Of a DNA stretch of 64,000 bases, positions 7,948 through 16,193 are shown piece by piece (the stretch's first letter is position 1; every line of letters begins with the position of its first letter). The notes under the pieces are model-generated. The model did no database searches, was not told where the DNA came from, and saw nothing but the letters and a program-made list of their open reading frames with translations. This DNA is from JBKHXF01 sp046566145 (GTDB lineage Bacteria > Actinomycetota > Nitriliruptoria > Nitriliruptorales > Nitriliruptoraceae): assembly GCA_046566145.1 (NCBI GenBank), contig JBKHXF010000015.1, forward strand, positions 1-64,000. The letters are read 5' to 3'. The position numbers and the translations under genes were made by a program.

Positions 7948-8670
7948 GTGGTGGACGACGCCGCAGCAGCACGCCGTCGCGACGACGACGGGGGGGAGTC
8001 GGTCCTCGCGTTCCTGCGCGAGCTTCCCGTGCTGCTGCTGGTCGCGTTCTTCCTCGCCTTCCTGCTGCGCACCTTCGTCGTGCAGGTGTTCTACATCCCG
8101 TCGAAGTCGATGGAGCCGACGCTGCAGGTCGACGACCGGATGGTCGTCGAGAAGCTGACCTACCTGGTGCGGGAGCCCGAGCGTGGCGACGTCGTCGTGT
8201 TCGAGGGCGACGAGGGGGTCGTGGTGCCCGACACCGGGCCGGTCGCCCGCGGGATCCGGGTCGTCGGGCAGTTCCTCGGGGTCGTGCCGGCCAACGCCCG
8301 CGACTTCGTCAAGCGCGTCATCGGCCTGCCCGGTGACGAGGTCGTCATCACCGACGGCACCGTGTTCGTCAACGGCCAGGCCATCGACGAGCCCTACGTG
8401 GTGTTCCCCGACGGGCGCTCCTACGGGCCGTTCAACGTCCCCGCCGACAGCTACTTCGTGCTCGGCGACAACCGCCCGAACTCCTCCGACTCCCGGATCA
8501 GCCTCGGGTACGTCGAGCGCGAGGACATCGTCGGTCGGGCGCTGGTGATCATCTGGCCGTTCGAGCACGCCGGCGGCATCGGGCACCCGCCCTACGGCGA
8601 CATCCCGCCGCCGCCCGGGGACACGGGCGCGGTCGAGGACCGCGCCGAGGTCGTCACCCCGACCCCCTGA
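7948..8670 (+). CDS. lepB: Type I signal peptidase LepB
   Basis: This serine protease removes signal peptides on the outer face of the membrane. The 240-residue product has one N-terminal membrane helix (about 26-48), the catalytic Ser54 in PSKSMEPTL and the general base Lys122 in FVKRVIGLPGDEV. Box D and E motifs YFVLGDNR-NSSDSR follow. The GTG at 7948 is preferred because GGAGGA (7935-7940) lies 7 bases upstream; GTG at 7951 or 7930 are alternatives. A run of seven G near codon 14 (7990-7996) is a potential slippage site. It lies between rplS and rnhB, as usual in actinobacteria. Confidence 0.95.
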   Translation: MVDDAAAARRRDDDGGESVLAFLRELPVLLLVAFFLAFLLRTFVVQVFYIPSKSMEPTLQVDDRMVVEKLTYLVREPERGDVVVFEGDEGVVVPDTGPVARGIRVVGQFLGVVPANARDFVKRVIGLPGDEVVITDGTVFVNGQAIDEPYVVFPDGRSYGPFNVPADSYFVLGDNRPNSSDSRISLGYVEREDIVGRALVIIWPFEHAGGIGHPPYGDIPPPPGDTGAVEDRAEVVTPTP

Positions 8671-8694
8671 CGTGCCCGGTCGTCGGGCCTCGCG

Positions 8695-9402
8695 TCACGC
8701 CTCGACGTCGTCGAACAGCGTCGGGGTCGTGAGCGCCGCGATGGGCGCCCACGAGTGCCGGTGCAGCTCGCACGGGCCGATCTCGGCCAGCGCCGCCCGG
8801 TGCGACGGCGACGGGTAGCCCTTGTTGGAGGCGAAGTCGTAGCCGGGGTGGACGCCCTCGGCGCCGACGAGCTGCCGGTCCCGGGTGACCTTCGCGACGA
8901 TGCTCGCCGCGGCGATGGAGGCCGAGTGCGCGTCGCCGTGCACCAGCAGCTGGTTGGTGGTGCCGTACCCGGCCAGGAAGTCCCAGTTGCCGTCGAGCAG
9001 CAGGACGTCCGGGCGCAGCGGCAGCGCGTCGACGGCGCGGCGCGCGGCGAGCCGGATCGCGGGGGACATCCCGAGCTCGTCGATCTCGGCGTTGGACGCC
9101 TGGCCGATGCCGATGCCGAGCGCGAAGCCCTCCAGGCGCGTCGCGAGTTCCTCGCGCCGGGCCGGGTCGAGCACCTTCGAGTCCCGCAGCTTGTACATCC
9201 GGCGGTCGCTCGGCAGCACCACCGCCGCGTAGGTGACCGGCCCGGCCCAGGCGCCACGGCCGACCTCGTCGACCCCCGCGACGACCGCGCCGGCGTCCCA
9301 GTGGTCCTGCTCGTGGCGGATGCCCGGGACCGCGGGCAGGCGTCGCGTCCGCCCGCTCGCGGAGCGGGTGGTCGTGCGTGCGCGGCTGGCCCGGCGTCCC
9401 AT
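8695..9402 (-). CDS. rnhB: Ribonuclease HII
   Basis: RNase HII cleaves the RNA strand of RNA-DNA hybrids and removes misincorporated ribonucleotides. The 235-residue product has the catalytic motif VAGVDEVGRGAWAGPV, the metal-binding LLLDGNWDF segment and the conserved SIAAASIVAKVTRD and YPSPSH regions. The ATG at 9402 lies 8 bases after a minus-strand -10 box, so the mRNA is probably leaderless. It is convergent with lepB and divergent from the DUF2469 gene. A basic Arg-rich N-terminus of about 25 residues precedes the core. Confidence 0.95.
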   Translation of the reverse strand: MGRRASRARTTTRSASGRTRRLPAVPGIRHEQDHWDAGAVVAGVDEVGRGAWAGPVTYAAVVLPSDRRMYKLRDSKVLDPARREELATRLEGFALGIGIGQASNAEIDELGMSPAIRLAARRAVDALPLRPDVLLLDGNWDFLAGYGTTNQLLVHGDAHSASIAAASIVAKVTRDRQLVGAEGVHPGYDFASNKGYPSPSHRAALAEIGPCELHRHSWAPIAALTTPTLFDDVEA

Positions 9403-9410
9403 CGAGCGCG

Positions 9411-9438
9411 ACGGTAGCGGTCGGGCGGCGGGTACCGT
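9411..9438. promoter_or_regulatory. Divergent -10 boxes for rnhB and the DUF2469 gene
   Basis: On the minus strand TACCGT (9416 to 9411) is followed after 8 bases by the rnhB ATG. On the plus strand TACCGT (9433-9438) can serve the gene at 9490. Identical hexamers on both strands face away from each other. Confidence 0.5.
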
Positions 9439-9489
9439 TGACGGCCGCACCGGCGGCACCGCCGGCGCGGGCCGGACACAGGACCCCAC

Positions 9490-9801
9490 GTGCACGACGA
9501 CGACCTCGACGCCTACGAGAACGACCTCGAGCTCGGCCTCTACACCGAGTACCGGGACGTCGTGCGCATGTTCCGCTACGTCGTCGAGACCGAGCGGCGC
9601 TTCTACCTCGCCAACGAGGTCGAGGTGACCCCGCACGGGTCCGGGGGCGACCTGTACTTCGAGCTGCGGCTCAGGGACGCGTGGGTCTGGGACATGTACC
9701 GCCCGGCCCGCTTCCTGCAGCAGGTCCGCGTGCTGACCTTCCGCGACGTGAACGTCGAGGAGCTCTCGCACCAGGACGAGACCGGCCTGCCGCCCTTCTG
9801 A
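9490..9801 (+). CDS. DUF2469 family protein
   Basis: The 103-residue product matches the DUF2469 family, which is typical of actinobacteria and often found beside rnhB. Recognisable blocks are DLDAYENDLELGLYTEYRDVV, FRYVVETERRFYLAN and WDMYRPARFL. It is acidic and predicted cytosolic, with no membrane segment; its function is unknown. The GTG start at 9490 has no strong ribosome-binding site. A tiny membrane-protein gene follows 46 bases downstream. Confidence 0.85.
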   Translation: MHDDDLDAYENDLELGLYTEYRDVVRMFRYVVETERRFYLANEVEVTPHGSGGDLYFELRLRDAWVWDMYRPARFLQQVRVLTFRDVNVEELSHQDETGLPPF

Positions 9802-9847
9802 CCCCGAACCACCGGCACCGCCCGCCCGGACCACCTGGAGGCCGACG

Positions 9848-9964
9848 ATGGGGTTCAACGCGACCCGTCGCTACCGCGACGAGAAGAAGGCCGACGTGCG
9901 CCTGCTCGTGGCCGGGATCGTGGTCATCGGCGGGCTGCTGGCCTGGGGCTTCGGGCTGATCTGA
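9848..9964 (+). CDS. 38-residue single-pass membrane protein
   Basis: This small gene has an ATG with GGAGG (9837-9841) six bases upstream and a TGA stop. The product begins with a charged segment, MGFNATRRYRDEKKADVR, then one hydrophobic helix (LLVAGIVVIGGLLAWGFGLI) that runs to the end. It follows the DUF2469 gene by 46 bases and could share its transcript. I do not recognise a family. The good ribosome-binding site and the clean membrane helix support it being real. Confidence 0.65.
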   Translation: MGFNATRRYRDEKKADVRLLVAGIVVIGGLLAWGFGLI

Positions 9965-10063
9965 CCCACCCCGGCGGGCTGGCCCGGTCGGTCCGCCCCA
10001 GCGGTCCGTCGCGTCGTCCACAGGGCCGGCGGCGCCCACGACCGTGCCCCGCGCCGTGCTGCG

Positions 10064-10069
10064 TAGCGT
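10064..10069 (+). promoter_or_regulatory. -10 box of a leaderless yraN transcript
   Basis: TAGCGT at 10064-10069 is followed by seven bases and then the ATG at 10077. The predicted start of transcription coincides with the start codon. Confidence 0.5.
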
Positions 10070-10076
10070 CGCCGGC

Positions 10077-10496
10077 ATGGACAGCCCGCCGCCCCGCACC
10101 GCCCCAGACCGCCAGCCGGCCCCCGACCGGCGTGCCCGGACCGGCGCGCACGGGGAGGCCATCGCTGCCGCGCACCTGGGCTCGCTCGGGCTCGAGGTGG
10201 TCGCGGCGAACTGGCGGCTCGCCGCCGGGGAGCTCCGCGGCGAGCTCGACCTCGTGGCCCTCGACCACGCCGGCGGCGTCGTGGTCGTGGTCGAGGTCAA
10301 GACCCGTCGGGGCGACGGCTTCGGGGGGCCGCTGGCGGCCGTGACGCCGCGCAAGCAGGCGAAGGTGCGGGCGCTGGCCGCCGCGTTCCTCGCCGACGCG
10401 TCCCTGCCGTACCGGCGGGTCCGTTTCGACGTCGTCGGCGTCGTGCTGCGTCCCGGTCGGCCGCCGGCGCTGACCCACGTGCCCGGGGCGTTCTGA
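10077..10496 (+). CDS. YraN/UPF0102 endonuclease-like protein
   Basis: The 139-residue product belongs to the YraN family, which has a restriction-endonuclease-like fold. The conserved GEAIAAAHL, LVALDH and VVVVEVKTRRGDGFGGPL segments supply the D-ExK-like active-site residues. YraN genes usually neighbour rnhB and comM/dprA, as here. The ATG at 10077 is preferred over an upstream GTG (10044) because of the -10 box just before it. It overlaps comM by one base (TGATG), so translation is coupled. A role in DNA processing is inferred only. Confidence 0.88.
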   Translation: MDSPPPRTAPDRQPAPDRRARTGAHGEAIAAAHLGSLGLEVVAANWRLAAGELRGELDLVALDHAGGVVVVVEVKTRRGDGFGGPLAAVTPRKQAKVRALAAAFLADASLPYRRVRFDVVGVVLRPGRPPALTHVPGAF

Positions 10497-12007
10497 TGCA
10501 CGCGACCGTCGGCGCGATCGCGCTCACCGGCATCGACGCCGCCCCGGTGCACGTCGAGTGCGTCACCACCCCCGGGCTCCCCGTCACGCGTGTCGTCGGG
10601 CTGCCGGACGCGGCCGTGCGCGAGGCCGCCGACCGGGTGCGCGCCGCGGTGGCCCGCTCCGGCTGGGCGTGGCCGCAGGTGAAGGTCGTGCTCAACCTGG
10701 CGCCGGCGGCGCTGCGGAAGACCGGCGGCGGGTTCGACCTCCCGATGGCGCTGGCCGTGCTCGGCGCCGCCGGCGTGGTGCCGCTGCGGGCGCTCGACGG
10801 GCTCGTGTCCCACGGCGAGCTCGGGCTCGACGGCACCCTGCGCGCCGTGCCGGGGACGCTCGCCGTGGCCCGCGCGGCCGCCGGCGCGGGTGCCACCCGG
10901 TTGCTGGTCCCCGACCACGCGGCGCCCGAGGCGGCGCTGGTCGACGGGGTGGAGGTCGTGGCCGTCGCCGACCTGCGGGAGGCGGTCGCGGTCCTGCGCG
11001 GCGAGGAGCCCGCGCGCTCGCCCGGCGCGCCGCCGGCGCCGGCGGTCGTCGCCGGACCGGACCTGCGCGACGTCCGCGGCCAGCACGTCGGGCGTCGCGC
11101 CCTCGAGGTCGCCGCCGCCGGCGGCCACCACCTGCTGCTCTCGGGTCCGCCCGGCTGCGGCAAGTCGCTGCTCGCCGCCCGCCTGCCGGGGCTGCTCCCA
11201 CCGCTCGACCTCGACGCGGCGCTCGAGGTCGCCACCGTCCACTCGGTGGCGGGCACCCGCGCACCCGACGAGCCGCTCCCGCTCACCCCGCCGCTGCGCC
11301 GCCCGCACCACACGACCACGGCCGCGGGGTTGATCGGGGGTGGCAGCGGCGTGCCGAGGCCGGGGGAGCTGTCGCTGGCGCACCGGGGCGTGCTGTTCCT
11401 CGACGAGCTCCTCGAGGTGCCCCGGCACGTGCTCGACGCCCTGCGGGAACCGCTCGAGGTCGGCGCCGTCACGCTCACCCGTGCGCACGGCGCCGTCCGG
11501 TACCCGGCCGACGTGCTGCTCGTCGCCGCGACCAACCCGTGCCCGTGCGGCCAGTTCGGCTCGCCACGCACCCCGTGCCGGTGCCGGCCGGACCAGGTGG
11601 CGCGGTACCGGGCGCGGCTGTCGGGGCCGCTCGCCGACCGCATCGACCTGCAGGTGACGCTGCGGCCGGTGGAGGAGGCGGCGCTGGTCGGCCCGGCCGA
11701 CGGGGAGGACACCGCGACGGTCGCCGCCCGGGTCGCCCGGGCCCGTGCGGTGGCGGCCGCGCGCTGGGGGCCCGGGGCCACGGTGCGTGCCACCCCGATC
11801 GCCCGGGTGCGCGCGACCGCGTCCCGGCCGGCGCTGCGCACGCTCGCCCGAGCCGTCGAGGGGCTCGCGCTCTCGGCGCGGACGTTCGACCGGGCGCTGC
11901 GGGTCGCGCGGACGCTCGCCGACCTCGCCGGGGACGAGGGGGTCGGCCCCGACCACGTCGACGAGGCGCTCGCCTACCGCCTGCCCGACCCGGTGGGCGT
12001 CGCGTGA
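10496..12007 (+). CDS. comM: ComM/YifB family AAA+ ATPase (Mg-chelatase-like)
   Basis: ComM-type helicases promote branch migration during natural transformation; family names vary (YifB, Mg chelatase-like). The 503-residue product has an N-terminal lon-like domain (about 1-180), then an AAA+ domain with Walker A SGPPGCGKSLLA and Walker B VLFLDELLEVP. A cysteine pair region NPCPCGQFGSPRTPCRC and the sensor arginines near SGPLADRIDL follow. It is flanked by yraN and dprA with overlaps on both sides, forming a DNA-processing operon. Confidence 0.93.
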   Translation: MHATVGAIALTGIDAAPVHVECVTTPGLPVTRVVGLPDAAVREAADRVRAAVARSGWAWPQVKVVLNLAPAALRKTGGGFDLPMALAVLGAAGVVPLRALDGLVSHGELGLDGTLRAVPGTLAVARAAAGAGATRLLVPDHAAPEAALVDGVEVVAVADLREAVAVLRGEEPARSPGAPPAPAVVAGPDLRDVRGQHVGRRALEVAAAGGHHLLLSGPPGCGKSLLAARLPGLLPPLDLDAALEVATVHSVAGTRAPDEPLPLTPPLRRPHHTTTAAGLIGGGSGVPRPGELSLAHRGVLFLDELLEVPRHVLDALREPLEVGAVTLTRAHGAVRYPADVLLVAATNPCPCGQFGSPRTPCRCRPDQVARYRARLSGPLADRIDLQVTLRPVEEAALVGPADGEDTATVAARVARARAVAAARWGPGATVRATPIARVRATASRPALRTLARAVEGLALSARTFDRALRVARTLADLAGDEGVGPDHVDEALAYRLPDPVGVA

Positions 12008-13206
12008 CCGCGCCCCACCGACCTCGGGCGGGGGCACCGACCGGTGACCTCGTGGCTCGGGTGGGCCGTGTGGCCGCGCCGGGCACGCCGCCGGCACGGC
12101 TCGCCGCGGTGCTGCGCGTCCACGCCGCCCACGGGGGCGCGTCCGCCCTGCTGCGGGCCGCCCGCGACGTGGCCGACGCCGGGGAGGCCGCCGCGCCGGC
12201 GGCGGTGCTGGACGCCGCTGTCGCCCGCTGCGCACCGCCGGCGCTGCCGGCGACCACCGGCGACCTCGACGCCCGGGTCGCCGGCTGGGTGGACGCGTGG
12301 GCGCGGCTGGGCGTGGTCGTGTCGTGCGTGGGGGACCCGGGCCACCCGCCGGCGCTGGCCGCCGGGTGGCCCCACGACGGCGCGCCGACGTGGCTGGCCC
12401 GCCGGGGCGACGCCCGGACGCTCGACGCGGACGTCCGCCGGGTCGCGCTGGTCGGGGCCCGCCGCGCCAGCGGCTACGGGCGGGGGGTCGCGGCGTGGCT
12501 CGCCGGGGCCGCAGCCGACGCCGGCGTCGCGGTCGTCAGCGGGGGTGCCCTCGGGGTCGACGCCGCCGCGCACGACGCCGCGGCGGACGCCGCGGGTGGC
12601 ACCGTGGTCGTCCTCGGGTGCGGGCACGACGTGCCCTACCCGCGCCCGCACGCCGAGCCCGGCGGCCTCTTCGACCGCGTCCGCGCCGGCGGTGGCGCGC
12701 TGCTGTCCGAGCAGCCGCCGGACGTGCCGGCCCACCCCGGGGTCGTGCGGGCCCGCAACCGGATCGTGGCCGGCCTGGTCGACGCCGTGGTGGTGGTCGA
12801 GGGCGGGGGGCGCTCCGGGGCGCTCGTCACCGCCGGGCACGCGGCCGACCTCGGCGTGCCCGTGCTCGCCGTCCCCGGCGACGTCCGTGCTCCCGGGTCC
12901 GTCGCACCGCACCGGCTCCTCGGGGAGGGCGCCGCGCCGTGCACCGGCCCGGCCGACCTGCTGGCCGCTGTCGGTGCCGCGACCCCGGCCACCCCCGACG
13001 TCCGGCCCGGCGCCCCGCCCGGGGTGCTGCCGCCGGCGCTGTGGCGGGTGCTCGCCGACGCCTGGCCACGCCCCGTCCCGCTCGACGTGCTCGCCGAGCG
13101 CGCTGGGCTCGCGGTCGGGCCCCTCCTCGCCGCGGTCACCCGCGGGCGGGTCGCCGGGCTGGTGGCGGAGGGCAGCGACGGGGTCCGTCTCGCCCGCGCC
13201 CCGTGA
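12004..13206 (+). CDS. dprA: DNA-processing protein DprA
   Basis: DprA binds incoming single-stranded DNA and loads RecA. The 400-residue product shows the Rossmann-like core: VALVGARRASGYGRGVA, VVSGGALGVDAAAH, the RNRIVAGLVDAVVVVEGG loop and SGALVTAGHAADLGVPVLAVPGDV. A C-terminal winged-helix region is present. The GTG at 12004 overlaps the comM stop as GTGA. The same frame is open far upstream, but that is a GC-rich artefact inside comM. Together with comM it suggests the host is or was transformable. Confidence 0.93.
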   Translation: MTAPHRPRAGAPTGDLVARVGRVAAPGTPPARLAAVLRVHAAHGGASALLRAARDVADAGEAAAPAAVLDAAVARCAPPALPATTGDLDARVAGWVDAWARLGVVVSCVGDPGHPPALAAGWPHDGAPTWLARRGDARTLDADVRRVALVGARRASGYGRGVAAWLAGAAADAGVAVVSGGALGVDAAAHDAAADAAGGTVVVLGCGHDVPYPRPHAEPGGLFDRVRAGGGALLSEQPPDVPAHPGVVRARNRIVAGLVDAVVVVEGGGRSGALVTAGHAADLGVPVLAVPGDVRAPGSVAPHRLLGEGAAPCTGPADLLAAVGAATPATPDVRPGAPPGVLPPALWRVLADAWPRPVPLDVLAERAGLAVGPLLAAVTRGRVAGLVAEGSDGVRLARAP

Positions 13207-13215
13207 CGGGCGTGC

Positions 13216-14115
13216 TCAGGCGTGCTGGGTGTCCTCGGCGAGCCTGGGGGCCCAGACGTCGGCCAGGAACCGGTCGATGGCCGCGGTGATGCGGGCCGGG
13301 AACGTCCGCGCCTCGACGACCGACCAGGCCCGCACGAGCTGCGCGTTCGGGAGCTCCGCGGCCAGCGCCGCGGCGTCGTTCATCGGGTGCAGCAGGTCGC
13401 CCCGGTGCCCGATCACGAGCGACGGGTGGGTCAGGGCCCGGCGGTCGCGTGCCGGCGGGCAGCCGGGGCCGGCGAAGAGGCCGTGCAGCACCGCCGCGAG
13501 GGCGCGCGGGTCGGTGGAGGCCAGCCCGAGGAACGAGTCCACCGGGGTGCCCGTCCGGGGGATCCTCGCCGCGAGCCGGGTCGCGGGGCGCAGGACCGGC
13601 CAGCCGTAGCGCAGGGCCAGCAGCAGTGGGGTGAACTGCGCGGCGGCGGCGACGGCGCCGCGCTCGAGGACGGGCATCTCGAGCACCATCGCCCGGACCC
13701 GCTCCGGGGACTGGACCGCGACCTGCAGGGCCACGTTCGCGCCGAGCGACGTGCCACCCACCACGGCCTGCTCGAGCCCGAGGTGGTCGAGGAGCGCCAC
13801 GACGTGCGCGGCGTGGAACTCGAGCCGGTGCTCGGTCGCGTGGCGCACCTTGTCGGAGCGGCCGTGCCCGAGCAGCTCGAGGAGCAGCACCCGGTGCCCC
13901 TCGCGGGCGAGCCGCCGGGCGATGGTGCGGTTCATCGCCGCGTCGAGCAGCAGGCCGTGCAGGAACACGAAGACCCGGGGGCCGTCGCCGTGCACCTCGT
14001 ACACGAGCCGGTGCCCGTCGACCTCGAGCTCGGCGATCGCCTCGGTGGGGGCCGGCGAGCGGCCGTCGGGATCGGTCGGGACGGAGCGCACGTGGAGGAC
14101 CTGACGCTGGGGCAC
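13216..14115 (-). CDS. Alpha/beta-hydrolase fold protein
   Basis: The 299-residue product has the hydrolase-fold landmarks FVFLHGLLLD (oxyanion region), LLGHGRSDK, and the nucleophile elbow GGTSLGA with Ser123. An acid is plausible at Asp240 (GHRGDLLHP). The usual C-terminal catalytic His is not visible: the expected position reads AWSVVEARTFP and the next His is the penultimate residue. It may use another residue or be non-catalytic. The GTG start lies 12 bases after a minus-strand TAGGCT box. It is convergent with dprA and its substrate is unknown. Confidence 0.82.
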   Translation of the reverse strand: MPQRQVLHVRSVPTDPDGRSPAPTEAIAELEVDGHRLVYEVHGDGPRVFVFLHGLLLDAAMNRTIARRLAREGHRVLLLELLGHGRSDKVRHATEHRLEFHAAHVVALLDHLGLEQAVVGGTSLGANVALQVAVQSPERVRAMVLEMPVLERGAVAAAAQFTPLLLALRYGWPVLRPATRLAARIPRTGTPVDSFLGLASTDPRALAAVLHGLFAGPGCPPARDRRALTHPSLVIGHRGDLLHPMNDAAALAAELPNAQLVRAWSVVEARTFPARITAAIDRFLADVWAPRLAEDTQHA

Positions 14116-14127
14116 GGGGGCTCGCGC

Positions 14128-14133
14128 AGCCTA
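14128..14133 (-). promoter_or_regulatory. -10 box of the hydrolase gene
   Basis: On the minus strand TAGGCT (14133 to 14128) lies 12 bases before the GTG at 14115. This predicts a very short leader. Confidence 0.4.
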
Positions 14134-14242
14134 CGACGGGGTCCGCCGGGCGCCGGGGAGGTGGGGTGACCGACGGCGCACCGCCGCGGTCACGCTGCTG
14201 CGCATCCGACACCAACTCTTGACAACGACAACACCAGCAACG

Positions 14243-15241
14243 ATGGTTCCCGTCGTGGACACCGCGCGGGAGGACCCCCAGGCGGCCGCGCCCGCGTGGG
14301 TGACGGTCCTCGACGCGTACGCCGAGCACCTCGCGCTGGAGCGCGATCGCAGCCCCAACACGGTGGCCGCCTACGTCGGGGACGTCACCGCGCTCGCACG
14401 GTTCTGCACCGATCTCGGGGTCGAGCGGCCCGACGAGGTCACCCCGTTGACGCTGCGCCGGTTCCTGGCGGAGCGCGCCGACCTCGGCGACGCCCGCACC
14501 ACGCTGGCGCGCCGTGCCTCCTCGATCCGTGGGCTCTACCGCTGGCTGCACCGGCGCGGCGAGGTCGACGTCGACCCGACCGGGCGGCTCGTGACCCCGC
14601 GCCGAGGCCGACCGCTGCCCAGGGTCCTGCGTCCCGACCAGGTCGACGCCCTGCTCGAGGCGCCCCCCGCCGACAGCCCCGTCGGGCTGCGCGACCGTGC
14701 CGTGCTCGAGCTGCTCTACTCGACCGGCGCCCGCGTCTCGGAGCTCGCCGGTCTCGACCTGCCCCGGCTCGACCTGCCCGGGCGCCTGGTCCGGCTCCTC
14801 GGCAAGGGACGCAAGGAGCGCATCGTCCCGCTGGGCGAGCCCGCGGTCGACCGCCTCACCGTCTGGCTCGAGCGCGGCCGCCCCGCGCTGCTCACGTCGG
14901 GCGGCCCGGCCATCGACGCCGTGTTCACCAACACCCGCGGCGAGCGGATCGGCACCCGGCAGGTCCGCACCGTGGTCGAGCGGGCCGCCGGCGCGGCCGG
15001 CCTCGGTGAGGTGACCCCGCACACGCTGCGCCACAGCTACGCGACGCACCTGCTGGAGGGTGGGGCCGACCTGCGCAGCGTCCAGGAGCTGCTGGGGCAC
15101 GCGTCGCTCGCGACCACGCAGCGGTACACGCACCTGTCACGGGGGCACCTGCACGAGGTCTACGCCGCGGCGCACCCACGGGCCCGGGCGACCTCGGAAC
15201 CGACCTCGCGACCGGCAGGCCGGGGGGGCGAGGATGGGTAG
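14243..15241 (+). CDS. xerC: Tyrosine recombinase XerC
   Basis: XerC with XerD resolves chromosome dimers at dif. The 332-residue product has a SAM-like core-binding domain (LDAYAEHLALERDRSPNTVAAY) and a catalytic domain with all key residues: Arg in STGARVSEL, Lys in GKGRKERIVPLG, HTLRHSYATHLLEGG, and the nucleophile Tyr in LGHASLATTQRYTH. ATG 14243 is chosen; a TTG at 14219 is possible but sits in a TTGACA motif that may be a -35. The dprA-xerC-whiG order is the chromosomal arrangement, so this is not a phage integrase. Seven G (15222-15228) lie in the 3' end. Confidence 0.92.
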   Translation: MVPVVDTAREDPQAAAPAWVTVLDAYAEHLALERDRSPNTVAAYVGDVTALARFCTDLGVERPDEVTPLTLRRFLAERADLGDARTTLARRASSIRGLYRWLHRRGEVDVDPTGRLVTPRRGRPLPRVLRPDQVDALLEAPPADSPVGLRDRAVLELLYSTGARVSELAGLDLPRLDLPGRLVRLLGKGRKERIVPLGEPAVDRLTVWLERGRPALLTSGGPAIDAVFTNTRGERIGTRQVRTVVERAAGAAGLGEVTPHTLRHSYATHLLEGGADLRSVQELLGHASLATTQRYTHLSRGHLHEVYAAAHPRARATSEPTSRPAGRGGEDG

Positions 15242-15301
15242 CATGCCCACGCCGACGTGGCGGATGCCACGAGCACGCACGACGGGGAAGGAGGTGGGCG
15301 G

Positions 15302-16063
15302 GTGGACCCGGACGTGAAGCGTCTCTGGGAGCGCTACCGCGACACCCAGGACCCCGGGCTGCGCGAGCAGCTGATCCTCCAGTACGCGCCGCTGGTGAAG
15401 TACGTCGCCGGCCGCGTGGGCGTCGGGATGCCCTCGAACGTCGAGCACGCCGACCTCGTCAGCTACGGCATGTTCGGGCTGATGGACGCGATCGACAAGT
15501 TCGACGTGGACAAGGGCTTCAAGTTCGAGACGTACGCGATCACGCGGGTCAAGGGCGCGATCATCGACGAGCTGCGCTCGATCGACTGGGTCCCCCGTTC
15601 CGTGCGGTCCAAGGCCCGGCGCATCGAGCAGGCCATCGCCCGGCTCGAGGCCCGCCTGCACCGCACGCCGACCGACGAGGAGCTCGCGGCGGAGCTCGAC
15701 GTCACGATGGGCGAGCTCGAGACGATGCTCGAGAAGGTCTCGCTCACCAACATGGTCGCCCTCGACGCGGCGCTCGACGTGGGCGACGGCGACCGCATCG
15801 CCATCGTCGACACGCTGCAGGACACCAACGTGGCGATGCCCGAGGAGTCCTTCGACGACGTCGAGACCAAGCAGCTGCTGCGCGACACCATCACCCGGCT
15901 CTCGGAGCGCGAGCAGACCGTGCTGGCCCTCTACTACTTCGAGGGCATGACGCTGGCGCAGATCGGCGACGTCCTCGGGGTCACCGAGTCGCGCATCTGC
16001 CAGATCCACACCAAGGCCGTGCTGAGCCTGCGCACCAAGCTGTCGGAGCGCATCGCCGGCTGA
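15302..16063 (+). CDS. whiG: RNA polymerase sigma factor, WhiG/FliA type
   Basis: This 253-residue group-3 sigma factor has regions 2 (LILQYAPLVKYVAGRV, DLVSYGMFGLMDAIDKFD), 3 (RSKARRIEQAIARLEA, RTPTDEELA) and 4 (REQTVLALYYFEGMTLAQIGDVLGVTESRICQIHTKA). Relatives control flagellar genes (FliA, SigD) or sporulation (WhiG). The GTG at 15302 is decided by AAGGAGGT at 15288-15295 with ideal spacing; an ATG at 15257 is less likely. In Streptomyces whiG lies in the same place before an M23 peptidase and rpsB. Which regulon it drives here cannot be told. Confidence 0.9.
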   Translation: MDPDVKRLWERYRDTQDPGLREQLILQYAPLVKYVAGRVGVGMPSNVEHADLVSYGMFGLMDAIDKFDVDKGFKFETYAITRVKGAIIDELRSIDWVPRSVRSKARRIEQAIARLEARLHRTPTDEELAAELDVTMGELETMLEKVSLTNMVALDAALDVGDGDRIAIVDTLQDTNVAMPEESFDDVETKQLLRDTITRLSEREQTVLALYYFEGMTLAQIGDVLGVTESRICQIHTKAVLSLRTKLSERIAG

Positions 16064-16156
16064 GGTCCGGCACGTGCGTGCCGAGGCGGCCGCAGGAGAG
16101 ACGTGCCCGTCCACAGGCCTGCCCGGCCTCGCGGCCGCACCGGGGCCGCACCCCCG

Positions 16157-16162
16157 TAGCGT
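16157..16162 (+). promoter_or_regulatory. -10 box before the M23-hydrolase fusion gene
   Basis: TAGCGT at 16157-16162 precedes the start at 16194, with a GGGGAGG ribosome-binding site (16178-16184) in between. Confidence 0.35.
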
Positions 16163-16193
16163 CCCCGGCTCCACATCGGGGAGGCGGGCGCGC

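Noticed and set aside
10558..12003. In-frame N-terminal extension of DprA overlapping comM
   Set aside because: The extension is Arg-rich frame shadow of comM; DprA homology starts just after the GTG at 12004.
14219..14242. TTG start for XerC at 14219
   Set aside because: TTGACA looks like a -35 hexamer and the following residues are low complexity; ATG 14243 is preferred, though this is not certain.
15222..15228. G7 run at the end of xerC as a phase-variable site
   Set aside because: It lies after all catalytic residues, so slippage would only change the tail; no evidence of function.
14243..15241. Phage or integron integrase
   Set aside because: Sequence motifs, length and the dprA-xerC-whiG context fit the chromosomal XerC, and no att site or phage genes are nearby.
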